Source of the DNA: Paracoccaceae bacterium
GTDB taxonomy: Bacteria > Pseudomonadota > Alphaproteobacteria > Rhodobacterales > Rhodobacteraceae
Assembly (NCBI GenBank): GCA_024639125.1
Contig: JAHEJA010000002.1
Coordinates: 1-64,000, forward strand
DNA length: 64,000 nt
Reading direction: 5' to 3'
Shown piece by piece: positions 17,857-27,250 of the stretch; within the stretch, counting starts at the first letter, position 1; every line of letters begins with the position of its first letter. Both the position numbers and the translations under genes were made by a program. The notes under the pieces were generated by a model. That model was not told the DNA's origin and searched no databases. It saw only the letters and a list, made by a program, of their open reading frames with translations.

Positions 17857-17998
17857 AAAATATCATTTCGTTACTGCGCTGATTATTCATACCGTTAATA
17901 GGTCTCGTTTGACTAGAGGGGGATTTGGGCAATACTGTGACATCGGGCTTGTAAATTTAGGGTTTAACGGTCATCTGACATCAAAAAGTGAGGCGCCA

Positions 17999-18217
17999 AT
18001 GAGCAACGATAAAACAACAGAAGCCAGATTAATCGATGTCGAAACGCATCTAGCGGACATGATCCGTGTGAATGACGATTTGTCATTGATTGTTGCCAAA
18101 CAGCAAAAAGAATTGGACCGTTTGGGCAAATTGGTACAGCTTTTGGTGCAACGCGAAGCCGAGCGTGAATCTGATGGTGGCGAATATGTTGCGGATCAGC
18201 GGCCTCCGCATTGGTAG
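17999..18217 (+). CDS. slyX: SlyX family protein
   Basis: A 72-residue cytoplasmic coiled-coil protein. The pattern LIDVETHLADM, then VAKQQKELDRLGKLVQLL, and the closing PPHW tail are characteristic of SlyX, whose function is unresolved. The ATG at 17999 follows GAGG; the frame is open further upstream (to 17750) but that part overlaps the divergent glycosyltransferase and is not protein-like. It is followed 82 bases later by the MORN protein gene. Confidence 0.88.
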   Translation: MSNDKTTEARLIDVETHLADMIRVNDDLSLIVAKQQKELDRLGKLVQLLVQREAERESDGGEYVADQRPPHW

Positions 18218-18299
18218 AGGTTCCTTGCCTATGCCATTGCCAGCATGGAAACTCTGGACTAAGTTTTGATAACCATAGGAAACAGGGGCCACTTGTCGC

Positions 18300-19712
18300 A
18301 TGACATATCGTAGATTTGCCGCATTCATTTTCGCCACCGGATTGCTAGTTGCGCCAATCGCATCGGCACAAAGCGGTGTGCAAACCAAGCAATATGACGA
18401 TGGCGGTGTTTACAAGGGCGCGTTTAAAAATGGCCTACAGCATGGGCAAGGCACCTACACGCTTCCGAATGGGTATGAATATTCGGGGGACTGGGTCGAT
18501 GGGGAAATACGTGGCCAAGGCGAAGCGCATTTCCCAAATGGCTCTGTGTATGTCGGTACTTTTGTCAAAGGCAAACCCGAAGGATTTGGAACCATTACCT
18601 TTGCTGATGGCGGCACCTACGAAGGCAATTGGCTTGACGGTGCCATTACCGGCCAAGGGGTCGCTGTCTATTCAAATGGCGCGCGATACGAAGGTGGCTT
18701 TCGCAATGCGATGCATCATGGGCGTGGCATAATCGTCAATCCTGACGGGTATGTTTATGACGGTGACTGGATCAATGGTGTCAAAGAGGGCACTGCCAAA
18801 GTCACCTATGCCGATGGGTCGGTGTATCAAGGGGCGATTATCCGTGGCGCACGCGAAGGGTTCGGGCGACTGGAAATGCAAGAAGGCTTGGTCTTTGAGG
18901 GGATCTGGTCGAACGGTGAAATCAACGGCAAAGGCAAGCTGATCCAGCCCAACGGTGATATTTACGAAGGTGTTCTTGCGAATGGTCGCCGTGAAGGATC
19001 GGGTAAAGTTACCTATGCAAATGGCGACGTTTATGACGGCATGTTTGCGGATGATCAACGCAGTGGTCAAGGCACCTTTACCGGTGCAGACGGTTATAAA
19101 TATGCAGGCAATTGGGCAGCGGGCCAAATCCAAGGCGCAGGCGAAGTGTTTTATCCGGATGGATCCTATTACATCGGAACCTTTGTCAACGGCATGTCCG
19201 ACGGCCAAGGCAAAATCACATATCCTGATGGTTCGATCTACGAAGGTGGTTGGGTCGCCGGGGTAATAGAGGGCCGCGGAACAGCCACGTATTCAAACGG
19301 CATTACCTATGTCGGAGATTTTAAAAATGCGCGCAATGATGGGCGCGGGATCATGACCTATAGTGATGGTTACGTCTATGATGGTGACTGGAAAAACGGC
19401 ATGCGGCATGGTCAAGGCAAGGCAACCTTTGCGGATGGGATGGTCTATGAAGGCACCTACAAAGACGGTCGCCGCCATGGTCAGGGCAGTATCGTTTTGT
19501 CAGATGGATTCAAATATACTGGCGAATGGCAATACGGCGAAATCACTGGACAAGGCGTGGCAACCTACGCGAATGGCGACATCTACGAAGGCATGTTCCT
19601 AAAAGGCAAGCGTCAAGGCGAGGGAACTATTCGGTTCGCCTCTGGTCAAGAAGCGTCCGGTGAATGGCGTAATGGTGCATTGGTCAACGCAACATCATCC
19701 CCAAGTCAATAA
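18300..19712 (+). CDS. Exported MORN-repeat protein
   Basis: A 470-residue protein with a Sec signal peptide (cleavage about ASA|QSG, residue 23) followed almost at once by 18 MORN repeats of exactly 23 residues each (residues 38-451) and a partial 19th. Each unit has the form YxGxW/FxxGxxxGxG. There is no other domain. Bacterial MORN proteins are thought to be membrane-associated or structural; no enzyme activity can be assigned. An export signal puts it in the periplasm or outside. It ends exactly where the convergent SDR gene ends (19712/19713). Confidence 0.92.
   Translation: MTYRRFAAFIFATGLLVAPIASAQSGVQTKQYDDGGVYKGAFKNGLQHGQGTYTLPNGYEYSGDWVDGEIRGQGEAHFPNGSVYVGTFVKGKPEGFGTITFADGGTYEGNWLDGAITGQGVAVYSNGARYEGGFRNAMHHGRGIIVNPDGYVYDGDWINGVKEGTAKVTYADGSVYQGAIIRGAREGFGRLEMQEGLVFEGIWSNGEINGKGKLIQPNGDIYEGVLANGRREGSGKVTYANGDVYDGMFADDQRSGQGTFTGADGYKYAGNWAAGQIQGAGEVFYPDGSYYIGTFVNGMSDGQGKITYPDGSIYEGGWVAGVIEGRGTATYSNGITYVGDFKNARNDGRGIMTYSDGYVYDGDWKNGMRHGQGKATFADGMVYEGTYKDGRRHGQGSIVLSDGFKYTGEWQYGEITGQGVATYANGDIYEGMFLKGKRQGEGTIRFASGQEASGEWRNGALVNATSSPSQ
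18411..19652 (+). repeat. MORN tandem repeat array, 18 units of 69 bp
   Basis: Units are all 23 codons long. An aromatic position alternates W (units 2, 4, 6, 8) with mostly F (3, 5), then shifts phase and runs W in 11, 13, 15, 17. Unit n matches unit n+9 best (for example 4/13, 5/14, 6/15), which points to duplication of a nine-unit block: 18411-19031 and 19032-19652. Confidence 0.85.
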
Positions 19713-20378
19713 TTACCAAGCAACGGGTTTGCCGGCCCAGTCAAAAAATTGACCGGTTTGAGACGGGCCTAGGTTATCCATAACCTTGATTAGGTTTTCT
19801 GCCGCTTCCAAGGCTGGAACAGCAGGATGCCGCCCAAGATATTTACGCGTGAATTCTGTTTCGACGGTTCCCGGATGTAGGGCGACACAGGCCGCCAAGG
19901 GATGCGTGCGTGCAAGTTCAATTGAGGCTGTGCGCACAACTTGGTTTAGCGCAGCCTTGGACGCACGATAGGAATACCAACCACCTAATCGATTGTCGCC
20001 AATAGAGCCAACGCGCGCAGAGAGCGCGCAGATCTGGCTTGGCCGATCGCGCGGTAGCAATTTTTTCGCGTGCTTTAACACCAGCGCGGGGCCAATCGTG
20101 TTGACGGCGAACTGATCCATCATTGCCTGAGCGGTGAGTGTGGAAATGGATTTTTCAGGGGCTGCGCCATTAATTTCTAGCGCGCCAGTTGCGATCACAA
20201 TCTGATCAAACTGCGTGTCGAGACCGGTTAACAAATGATCAATCCTAGCAGGATCAGTCAAATCAAACCCGTCTTCGCGCCGTGAAAGCGCGCGCACGGT
20301 GTTACCCTTGGTTCCAAGTACAGAGGCCAGCGCGGATCCAATGCCACCAGAGGCACCAATTATCAAAATCTGTTTCAT
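19713..20378 (-). CDS. SDR family oxidoreductase
   Basis: NAD(P)-dependent short-chain dehydrogenase of 221 residues, close to the CsgA/YciK-type short forms. The N-terminal Rossmann motif is GASGGIGSALA; the catalytic Tyr-Lys pair is in YSYRASKAALNQ with a Ser upstream (SARVGSIG). The substrate is unknown. It is a single gene, convergent with the MORN gene and divergent from hisS. Confidence 0.92.
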   Translation of the reverse strand: MKQILIIGASGGIGSALASVLGTKGNTVRALSRREDGFDLTDPARIDHLLTGLDTQFDQIVIATGALEINGAAPEKSISTLTAQAMMDQFAVNTIGPALVLKHAKKLLPRDRPSQICALSARVGSIGDNRLGGWYSYRASKAALNQVVRTASIELARTHPLAACVALHPGTVETEFTRKYLGRHPAVPALEAAENLIKVMDNLGPSQTGQFFDWAGKPVAW

Positions 20379-20503
20379 AGGGATCAGCTAGAGGTCCATT
20401 CACCACAATCAAGGTAGACCAGTTGAAATAATCGCTGTTTGCTTGCTCATTTCTTACCTCTGCGTTATGGGATGAACCAAGCCTAGACGATGGAATGAGA
20501 TAA

Positions 20504-21979
20504 ATGGCCAAAGTGAAAAAAACACCCCGTCCCAAGGCGGAAACGCCCAAAGGTTTTCGCGATTATTTCGGTGCAGAAGTCACCGAGCGCGCAGAAATGC
20601 TGCAAAAAATTGCTGGGGTTTACCATCATTATGGCTTTGAAGCGCTAGAAAGCAGTGCGGTTGAAACTGTCGAGGCGCTGGGCAAATTTCTGCCTGATGT
20701 GGATCGCCCAAACGAAGGCGTGTTTGCTTGGCAAGAAGACGACAGTGATTGGGTGGCATTGCGCTATGACCTCACTGCACCTTTGGCACGTGTCTATGCA
20801 CAATTCCGCAATGATCTTCCGACACCGTATCGTCGTTTCGCAATGGGTCCAGTATGGCGCAACGAAAAACCCGGCCCCGGTCGGTATCGTCAGTTTTATC
20901 AATGTGACGCTGATACAGTTGGGGCGGCGTCTGTTGCGGCGGATGCTGAAATCTGTGCCATGCTGTCAGACACGCTAGAAACGGTTGGAATTCCACGCGG
21001 TGATTACCTTGTCCGTGTCAATAACCGCAAGGTTTTGAACGGTGTTTTGGAAACCATGGGGCTTTCAGATGATGCGCAACGCGACGCGGTTTTGCGCACC
21101 ATCGATAAATTCGACAAAGTTGGCGAAGCCGGCGTGCGCGAATTGCTAGGCAAAGGGCGTTTGGATGCCTCTGGTGCTTATATTGACGGCGTCGGCCTAA
21201 GTGATGATCAAGCTGCGCCTGTGGTGGCATTCCTGACCTCGAAAGGGGTCAATGCCGCCAAAACATTATCCAACCTACGCGATGCGATCGGATCCTCTGT
21301 CGTGGGCGCAGATGGCGTAAATGAATTGGAAACCATGGCCGAACTGTTTGCGGCCGGTGGCTATGATGCGACGCGCATTGATATTGATCCATCTGTCGTA
21401 CGTGGGCTTGGTTATTATACTGGACCCGTTTTTGAAGCGGAATTAACGTTTGAAATCTTTGACGAAAAAGGCCGTAAACGCCAATTCGGATCCGTGTCTG
21501 GCGGTGGGCGTTATGACGATTTGGTCAAGCGGTTCACAGGTCAAGAGGTCCCTGCAACGGGCGTGTCCATTGGTGTGGATCGGCTTTTGGCTGCTTTGCG
21601 TGAAAAAGGCCGCTTAAATTCCCAAGCAACAGGCCCGGTCGTTGTGACCGTGATGGATCGCGACCGTATGTCCGACTATCAAGCCATCGTCGCAGAGTTG
21701 CGCAATGCGGGTATTCGCTCCGAAGTTTACCTTGGTAATCCCAAGAATTTTGGCAATCAGTTGAAATACGCAGACAAACGCAATTCACCAATTGCGATCA
21801 TCGAAGGTGGTGATGAAAAAGCGCAAGGCATAATTCAGATCAAGGATTTGATCTTGGGGGCTCAGATTGCCGAAAATGCAACGCTAGAAGAATGGAAAGA
21901 ACGCCCAAGCCAATTCACGGTGCCACGTGCTGACTTGGTTGCAAAGGTCCGCGAAATTTTGGATTCACAAAGCACATGA
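20504..21979 (+). CDS. hisS: Histidine-tRNA ligase
   Basis: Class II aminoacyl-tRNA synthetase charging tRNA-His, 491 residues, the long alphaproteobacterial form. Motif 2 appears as [20 protein letters not shown], the histidine A motif as [14 protein letters not shown], and motif 3 as [10 protein letters not shown]; the C-terminal anticodon-binding domain follows (VVVTVMD onward). It overlaps hisZ by 4 bases, which in turn overlaps hisG by 4 bases, so synthetase and first-step biosynthesis subunits are co-translated. Confidence 0.97.
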   Translation: MAKVKKTPRPKAETPKGFRDYFGAEVTERAEMLQKIAGVYHHYGFEALESSAVETVEALGKFLPDVDRPNEGVFAWQEDDSDWVALRYDLTAPLARVYAQFRNDLPTPYRRFAMGPVWRNEKPGPGRYRQFYQCDADTVGAASVAADAEICAMLSDTLETVGIPRGDYLVRVNNRKVLNGVLETMGLSDDAQRDAVLRTIDKFDKVGEAGVRELLGKGRLDASGAYIDGVGLSDDQAAPVVAFLTSKGVNAAKTLSNLRDAIGSSVVGADGVNELETMAELFAAGGYDATRIDIDPSVVRGLGYYTGPVFEAELTFEIFDEKGRKRQFGSVSGGGRYDDLVKRFTGQEVPATGVSIGVDRLLAALREKGRLNSQATGPVVVTVMDRDRMSDYQAIVAELRNAGIRSEVYLGNPKNFGNQLKYADKRNSPIAIIEGGDEKAQGIIQIKDLILGAQIAENATLEEWKERPSQFTVPRADLVAKVREILDSQST

Positions 21980-23061
21980 CGCCGGTTGCAAATATTCGCG
22001 CCGAGGCTGCGCGATTAAAAGACATGTTCCAAGACGCAGGGGCAGTGCCGTTAGAAACGGACATTTTGCAACCTGCGGAAACGCTGCTTGATTTATACGG
22101 AGAAGACATTCGTGCCCGCGCGTATGTCACCTCTGACCCCTTGCATGGTGAACAGATGTTGCGCCCTGACTTTACCGTCCCTGTGGTGCAAATGCATATG
22201 GCGCATGGCGCTGACCCTGCGCGCTATACATATTCCGGCGTTGTGTTTCGTCGCCAAGAAGATGACGTAAATCGTGCAAATGAATACCAACAAGTAGGGT
22301 ACGAAGTGTTTGATCGCCAAGACCCTGCCGCCGCGGACGCCGAGGTGTTTGCTTTGTTATCTTCGGCTTTGGGTGATTTGGATTTTCGGGCGGCTACCGG
22401 TGATATCGGTATTCTGATGGCTGCGGTGAATGGTCTGAAAACAACGGATCGTCGAAAAGCAGCCTTGATGCGTCACATATGGCGCCCGCGCCGATTTCGT
22501 GCATTGCTGGATCGGTTCTCGGGAAAGTCCGACGTACCTGCAACGCGTCGCGCTTTGCTAAAGGCGCAGGATCCTTTGGCAGGAGCAGGCCCGCACATTG
22601 GCCTAAGATCTGCGCATGAGGTTCAAGATCGGATTAATGCCCTTGTCGAAGACGCAACCGCGCCGCTGATTTCCAAAGCGGAAGTCGCGCTATTGTCCGC
22701 AATTTTGCAGGTGCGGGATGAATGTCCTGCGGCCTTGAATATGCTTCGTGATATCGCCGTGGATTTACCAGCAATCGAAACCGCAGTCGAAGGTCTGGCG
22801 CGTCGCATAGATGCGCTTGATACCCGTGGTGTAGATGTTGCCTCGCTAGAGTTCGAAGCAAGCTATGGGCGCACATCGATGGAATATTATGACGGGTTCG
22901 TGTTCGGGTTTTATTCAGTTCAAAAACCTGACATGCCTCCGATAGCGACGGGCGGACGTTATGATGCGCTGACCCGTCGTTTGGGCGGCGGTCATGCGAT
23001 TCCAGCGGTGGGTGGCGTCATTCGTCCAGATTTGGTGTTACAATTGCGGGGGGACCTATGA
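21976..23061 (+). CDS. hisZ: ATP phosphoribosyltransferase regulatory subunit HisZ
   Basis: HisS-like paralogue without aminoacylation activity, 361 residues; it forms the regulatory subunit of the HisZ-HisG complex. The class II core is recognisable ([54 protein letters not shown]), but the anticodon-binding domain is lacking. The presence of a short HisG next door confirms the reading. ATGA overlaps on both sides indicate strong translational coupling. Confidence 0.95.
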   Translation: MTPVANIRAEAARLKDMFQDAGAVPLETDILQPAETLLDLYGEDIRARAYVTSDPLHGEQMLRPDFTVPVVQMHMAHGADPARYTYSGVVFRRQEDDVNRANEYQQVGYEVFDRQDPAAADAEVFALLSSALGDLDFRAATGDIGILMAAVNGLKTTDRRKAALMRHIWRPRRFRALLDRFSGKSDVPATRRALLKAQDPLAGAGPHIGLRSAHEVQDRINALVEDATAPLISKAEVALLSAILQVRDECPAALNMLRDIAVDLPAIETAVEGLARRIDALDTRGVDVASLEFEASYGRTSMEYYDGFVFGFYSVQKPDMPPIATGGRYDALTRRLGGGHAIPAVGGVIRPDLVLQLRGDL

Positions 23062-23753
23062 GCATTAAACTCGGTGTGCCGTCCAAAGGGCGCCTCATGG
23101 AAAAGACGTTTGATTGGTTCAGCGCGCGCGGCATTTATCTGTCTCGCACGGGGTCTGATCGCGAATATGCGGCAAAAGTCGAAGGCATTGATGATGTTGA
23201 ACTGGTGCTTTTGTCAGCAGGAGAAATCCCACGTGAATTGGCCGCAGGGCGCATTCATTTTGGCGTCACGGGCACAGATTTAATCCGTGAAAAGCTAAGC
23301 TTGTGGGATCAAAAGGTTGAAACGGTGGCAGAGCTTGGATTCGGGCATGCCGATCTTATTATTGCGGTTCCTAAATGTTGGGTCGATGTTGATACGCTTG
23401 ATGATTTGGACGCCGTGGCGTCTGCGTTTCGGGGTGAACATGGGCACCGGCTTAGAATCGCGACAAAGTATCATCGATTGGTGCGCGACTTTCTGCGGGA
23501 TGCGGGTGTTGCGGATTATCAACTGGTGGACAGCCAAGGCGCGACCGAAGGCACGGTCAAGAATTTAACAGCCGAAGCAATTGCCGACATCACCTCTAGT
23601 GGGGAAACCCTGCGCGCGAACCATCTGAAAATATTGGGTGATGCAACGGTGCTGAAATCACAAGCGACATTGTTTCAATCAAAGATCGCTGTGCTAAGTC
23701 CACAAGATCGCGCTGTAAGCACGGCTCTTTTGAGCCAGCTTGAAAAGCTATAG
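23058..23753 (+). CDS. hisG: ATP phosphoribosyltransferase catalytic subunit, short form
   Basis: First enzyme of histidine synthesis (ATP + PRPP to phosphoribosyl-ATP). At 231 residues it is the short form lacking the C-terminal histidine-binding domain, so it requires HisZ. The N-terminal VPSKGRLME and the PRPP-binding segment DSQGATEGTVKN are present. Its last 6 bases overlap the end of the convergent DUF1489 gene. Confidence 0.96.
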   Translation: MSIKLGVPSKGRLMEKTFDWFSARGIYLSRTGSDREYAAKVEGIDDVELVLLSAGEIPRELAAGRIHFGVTGTDLIREKLSLWDQKVETVAELGFGHADLIIAVPKCWVDVDTLDDLDAVASAFRGEHGHRLRIATKYHRLVRDFLRDAGVADYQLVDSQGATEGTVKNLTAEAIADITSSGETLRANHLKILGDATVLKSQATLFQSKIAVLSPQDRAVSTALLSQLEKL

Positions 23754-24179
23754 TAATCCAATATCCGCCAAGGCGCCGGCTAAATCTGGCGGCAGCGTAT
23801 CATCCCCACTGCGCGCTTGCGTCATGTCCTGTGGGGCATCTTGTGGTTTCAAATAGCGCCACCCTTGGAAAGGACGCTTTAGGGCGGGGGTGGTCCGTAT
23901 AAGGTCACGGTCCAAAACGATGGCGCATCGTCGAATTCCATCTGATCCAAAGACTTCGTCCAGACGTATGATTCTTTGACGACATTGAATGACACCCTTG
24001 ATCACCCAATAGATGGATCCGCCATTTAATAGCGGGTCTTCTTGTTTGGGCCACATGCGCGTCACATGGCATGGGAATCCGTCAGCAGCGCGGGCATGGG
24101 GTGTTTTTTGCCATGATTCTAGATCCTCGACTGTCTCGGTTCCGACACTAAGCTTTACTAGATGTATGGTATTTTTCAT
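23748..24179 (-). CDS. DUF1489 family protein
   Basis: A 143-residue alphaproteobacterial protein of unknown function. The N-terminus (IHLVKLSVGTETVEDLE), the HVTRMWPKQ segment and the RPFQGWRYLK motif are typical of DUF1489. No catalytic motif or membrane segment is seen. It converges with hisG and its 3' end overlaps that gene by 6 bases. It is divergent from nrdJ. Confidence 0.88.
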   Translation of the reverse strand: MKNTIHLVKLSVGTETVEDLESWQKTPHARAADGFPCHVTRMWPKQEDPLLNGGSIYWVIKGVIQCRQRIIRLDEVFGSDGIRRCAIVLDRDLIRTTPALKRPFQGWRYLKPQDAPQDMTQARSGDDTLPPDLAGALADIGLL

Positions 24180-24230
24180 TAGCTACCCCAAGGTATAGAT
24201 ATTTTTATTGCAAAATCCACGTTTGGTAAG

Positions 24231-24259
24231 TTGACCTTATATAGGGTAAGAACTAGATA
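24231..24259 (+). promoter_or_regulatory. Possible nrdJ promoter
   Basis: TTGACC (24231-24236), a 17-base spacer and TAGATA (24254-24259). A near-palindrome ACCTTATATAGGGT (24234-24247) overlaps the spacer and could be an operator. It does not match the NrdR box consensus well enough to call. Confidence 0.35.
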
Positions 24260-24304
24260 GCCAACTCTACAATGACAGCAACATCCATCAATAGGGAAAT
24301 TGAC

Positions 24305-26569
24305 ATGACTCGCTTTGCCGCTCCGATCGCCGAACAAATCTGGGATATGAAGTACCGCTTCAAAGACGCCGATGGCAAGGCTTTGGATGGAACAGTCGAA
24401 GATTCTTGGCGTCGTATTGCGCGCGACTTGGCAAGCGTTGAAAAGAACGCAGATGCATGGGAAGAAAAATTCTACAGTGCTTTGGAGGATTTCAAATTCC
24501 TACCCGCGGGCCGCATCACTGCTGGTGCAGGTACAGCACGCAAAGTCACATTGTTCAACTGTTTCGTAATGGGCACAGTTCCAGATAGCATGGGTGGCAT
24601 TTTTGACATGCTCAAAGAAGCGGCCCTAACCATGCAGCAAGGCGGCGGTATCGGTTATGATTTTTCCACGGTTCGCCCCAAAGGCGCCTTGGTGAAAGGT
24701 GTCGCAGCGGATGCGTCTGGTCCGTTGTCGTTCATGGATGTTTGGGATTCAATGTGTCGCACAATCATGAGCGCAGGTTCACGTCGTGGCGCGATGATGG
24801 CAACCATGCGCTGTGATCATCCCGACATCGAAGATTTCATAACAGCGAAATCCGATGCTGCTCGCTTGCGTATGTTCAACGTGTCCGTTTTGATCACGGA
24901 TCCGTTCATGGAAGCTGTGAAAGCGGACAAAAGCTGGGATTTGATTTTTGACGGTAAAGTATTCCGGACGGTAAATGCCCGTGATTTGTGGAACAAAATC
25001 ATGCAATCCACCTATGATTACGCCGAGCCGGGCGTAATTTTTATTGATCGGATCAATTCCGCTAATAACCTAGGTTATTGTGAAACAATTGCCGCGACAA
25101 ACCCCTGTGGTGAACAGCCGCTTCCGCCTTATGGGGCGTGTTTGCTTGGCTCAATCAACCTTGCACGTTTGGTCCCAAACCCATTTGAAAAAAATGCTCA
25201 GCTGGATGAAGCGTCCTTGAATGATTTGGTCGCAACAGCCGTTCGGATGATGGACAACGTTGTTGACGCGTCTAATTTCCCGCTCGAAGCACAAGCCCAC
25301 GAAGCGCGTAACAAACGTCGTATCGGCTTGGGGGTTACGGGGCTGGCAGATGCCTTGTTGATGGTTGGACTTCAATACGGATCCGACGAAGCCGCGGCGC
25401 AAACAGACCGGTGGCTACACATGATTGCGCGTGCATCGTATTTGGCTTCTGTAGAATTGGCCAAGGAAAAAGGCGCGTTCCCATTGTTCGACGCTGAACC
25501 CTATTTGTCCTCTGGCATGATGCAGCAAATGGATGACGATGTGCGTGATGCTATTCGTGAACACGGTATTCGCAACGCGCTTTTGACCTCTATTGCCCCG
25601 ACAGGCACAATTAGCCTTTATGCTGGTAACGTCAGCTCTGGGATCGAGCCAGTGTTTGCTTATGCGTATACGCGCAAAGTTCTGCAAAAAGACGGGTCGC
25701 GCACAGAAGAAGAAGTTGTCGATTATGCCGTTCAAATGTGGCGCGATAAATTTGGTGACAAAGAGCTTCCTGATTACTTTGTGAATGCGCAAACCCTTGC
25801 TCCTATGGCGCATGTTAAAATGCAAGCAGCGGCACAAAAATGGGTCGACAGCTCGATTTCAAAAACGATCAATTGCCCAGAAGACATCAGCTTTGATGAT
25901 TTCAAAGACGTTTACATGGAAGCTTATGAAACAGGCTGCAAAGGCTGCACGACCTATCGTCCAAATGCGGTAACAGGGTCTGTTTTGTCCGTGTCCGAAA
26001 CCAGCGACAAAGCCCCAGAAGCAGATCAAGGCGCAGACGTCATCTATATGTCCGAACCGCTAGATCGCCCAGAAACGCTAGAAGGCAATACCTATAAATT
26101 GAAATGGCCTGATAGCGAGCATGCCATCTACATCACGATCAATGATGTCGTCATGAGCGATCACCGTCGTCCGTTTGAAGTGTTCATCAATTCAAAGAAC
26201 ATGGAACATTATGCATGGACTGTCGCTTTGACACGGATGATTTCAGCTGTTTTCCGTCGCGGTGGGGACGTTTCCTTTGTGGTAGAAGAGTTAAAGGCAG
26301 TGTTCGATCCGCGCGGTGGCGCATGGGTGCGTGGTAAATACATCCCATCCATCCTAGCCGCGATTGGTGGCGTCATTGAGCAACATATGATCCAGACAGG
26401 TTTCTTGGCAGGAGAAGGCATGGGGCTTAAGGAAGATCCGCAGGCAAAGCAGGTTGTAAATCTAGATACAAATCGTGGCAAAGCGTGTTCGAGCTGTGGT
26501 CAGTTTGATTTGCAAATGGTCGAAGGCTGCATGACGTGCCGCAGCTGTGGACATTCAAAGTGTGGCTAA
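24305..26569 (+). CDS. nrdJ: Adenosylcobalamin-dependent (class II) ribonucleotide reductase
   Basis: Reduces ribonucleotides to deoxyribonucleotides with a B12-generated thiyl radical; works with or without oxygen. 754 residues from the start MTRFAAPIAEQ (AGGGA ribosome binding site; an in-frame ATG at 24272 lacks one). The redox Cys is in LFNCFVMG, the radical site is in NPCGEQPLPPYGACLLGS, and the C-terminal tail has a Cys-rich zinc-ribbon-like end (CSSCG, CMTCRSCGHSKC). No NrdB subunit is nearby, as expected for class II. No cobalamin riboswitch is visible in the short upstream region. Confidence 0.96.
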   Translation: MTRFAAPIAEQIWDMKYRFKDADGKALDGTVEDSWRRIARDLASVEKNADAWEEKFYSALEDFKFLPAGRITAGAGTARKVTLFNCFVMGTVPDSMGGIFDMLKEAALTMQQGGGIGYDFSTVRPKGALVKGVAADASGPLSFMDVWDSMCRTIMSAGSRRGAMMATMRCDHPDIEDFITAKSDAARLRMFNVSVLITDPFMEAVKADKSWDLIFDGKVFRTVNARDLWNKIMQSTYDYAEPGVIFIDRINSANNLGYCETIAATNPCGEQPLPPYGACLLGSINLARLVPNPFEKNAQLDEASLNDLVATAVRMMDNVVDASNFPLEAQAHEARNKRRIGLGVTGLADALLMVGLQYGSDEAAAQTDRWLHMIARASYLASVELAKEKGAFPLFDAEPYLSSGMMQQMDDDVRDAIREHGIRNALLTSIAPTGTISLYAGNVSSGIEPVFAYAYTRKVLQKDGSRTEEEVVDYAVQMWRDKFGDKELPDYFVNAQTLAPMAHVKMQAAAQKWVDSSISKTINCPEDISFDDFKDVYMEAYETGCKGCTTYRPNAVTGSVLSVSETSDKAPEADQGADVIYMSEPLDRPETLEGNTYKLKWPDSEHAIYITINDVVMSDHRRPFEVFINSKNMEHYAWTVALTRMISAVFRRGGDVSFVVEELKAVFDPRGGAWVRGKYIPSILAAIGGVIEQHMIQTGFLAGEGMGLKEDPQAKQVVNLDTNRGKACSSCGQFDLQMVEGCMTCRSCGHSKCG

Positions 26570-26574
26570 CGTAA

Positions 26575-26592
26575 AGGGGGCTTTGGCCCCCT
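26575..26592 (+). terminator. Terminator hairpin after nrdJ
   Basis: Stem AGGGGGC/GCCCCCT with loop TTTG, a few bases after the stop codon, followed by a short T-containing tract (CTTG). Confidence 0.7.
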
Positions 26593-26613
26593 CTTGCCCT
26601 ATTCGGACAATTC

Positions 26614-26653
26614 ACCCCCAGAGTATTTCTTGCAAAAAGAAAGCTGTGGGGGT
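26614..26653 (+). repeat. Dispersed intergenic motif, copy 2
   Basis: Core GAGTATTTCTTGCAAAAAGA beginning at 26621, followed by AAG. It is enclosed by complementary arms ACCCCCA (26614-26620) and TGGGGGT (26647-26653) followed by TTTTT, so this copy could itself act as a terminator with a large loop. Confidence 0.65.
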
Positions 26654-26674
26654 TTTTTGATTTAGGGGGGACGG

Positions 26675-27250
26675 ATGTTGCAAAACTTGAGGGCGTGTCA
26701 GCTTTGTTCCGATCGGTTTTCAAAGACAGAAACGGCTCATGTGCCGAGGCCGGTTTTGCAAATTGGTTCCTGTGCGCGGATATTGATCGCAGGTCAAGCA
26801 CCAGGGGCGCGGGTTCATGAAACTGGACGACCTTTTACGGATGCGTCAGGGGAGCGATTGCAGGATTGGTTGGGCGTATCGGAGGATGTGTTTTATGATG
26901 ACACAAAGTTTGCAATCGTGCCCATGGCATTTTGTTTCCCCGGTTATGATGCCAAAGGCAATGATTTGCCGCCGCCCAAAGTCTGTGCAAAAACATGGCG
27001 TGAAGATGTCATGCAACAGCTTGCACGGATAGAATTGACGCTTTTGGTGGGTTCATACGCGCAGGCTTGGCATTTGAAAGATGGGCGGCGATTGCGAGAG
27101 CGGGTTGCGGATTGGCGTTTCTATGCGCCGGATATTTTTGTCTTGCCTCATCCGTCTTGGCGCAATACGGCATGGCTTAACACGGCACCTTGGTTTGCGG
27201 CGGATGTGGTCCCTGCGTTACGGAAAAGGGTCAGAGAGGTACTAAAATGA
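26675..27250 (+). CDS. Uracil-DNA glycosylase family protein, probably iron-sulfur type
   Basis: A 191-residue protein of the UDG superfamily. Motif I is GQAPG (40-44) followed by FTDASGERL, and the motif II region is LPHPSWRN with the expected HPS. Cysteines at 8, 11, 87 and 104 are spaced like the 4Fe-4S ligands of family 4/5 enzymes. Motif I lacks the acidic residue of family 4 (GEAPG there, GQAPG here), so glycosylase activity is uncertain. The start follows a GGGGGG tract. It overlaps the SseB gene start (ATGA). Confidence 0.8.
   Translation: MLQNLRACQLCSDRFSKTETAHVPRPVLQIGSCARILIAGQAPGARVHETGRPFTDASGERLQDWLGVSEDVFYDDTKFAIVPMAFCFPGYDAKGNDLPPPKVCAKTWREDVMQQLARIELTLLVGSYAQAWHLKDGRRLRERVADWRFYAPDIFVLPHPSWRNTAWLNTAPWFAADVVPALRKRVREVLK

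Noticed and set aside
17750-17998. N-terminal extension of the SlyX frame
   Set aside because: It overlaps the start of the divergent glycosyltransferase gene; SlyX begins at 17999 with its own GAGG site.
18411-19652. Direct repeats that could be taken for a CRISPR or satellite array
   Set aside because: The 69-bp period is codon-based and encodes MORN repeats in an intact frame with a signal peptide.
24180-24304. Cobalamin riboswitch or NrdR boxes before nrdJ
   Set aside because: The region is too short for a cobalamin riboswitch and shows no B12-box sequence; the AT-rich palindrome does not match the NrdR consensus well enough.
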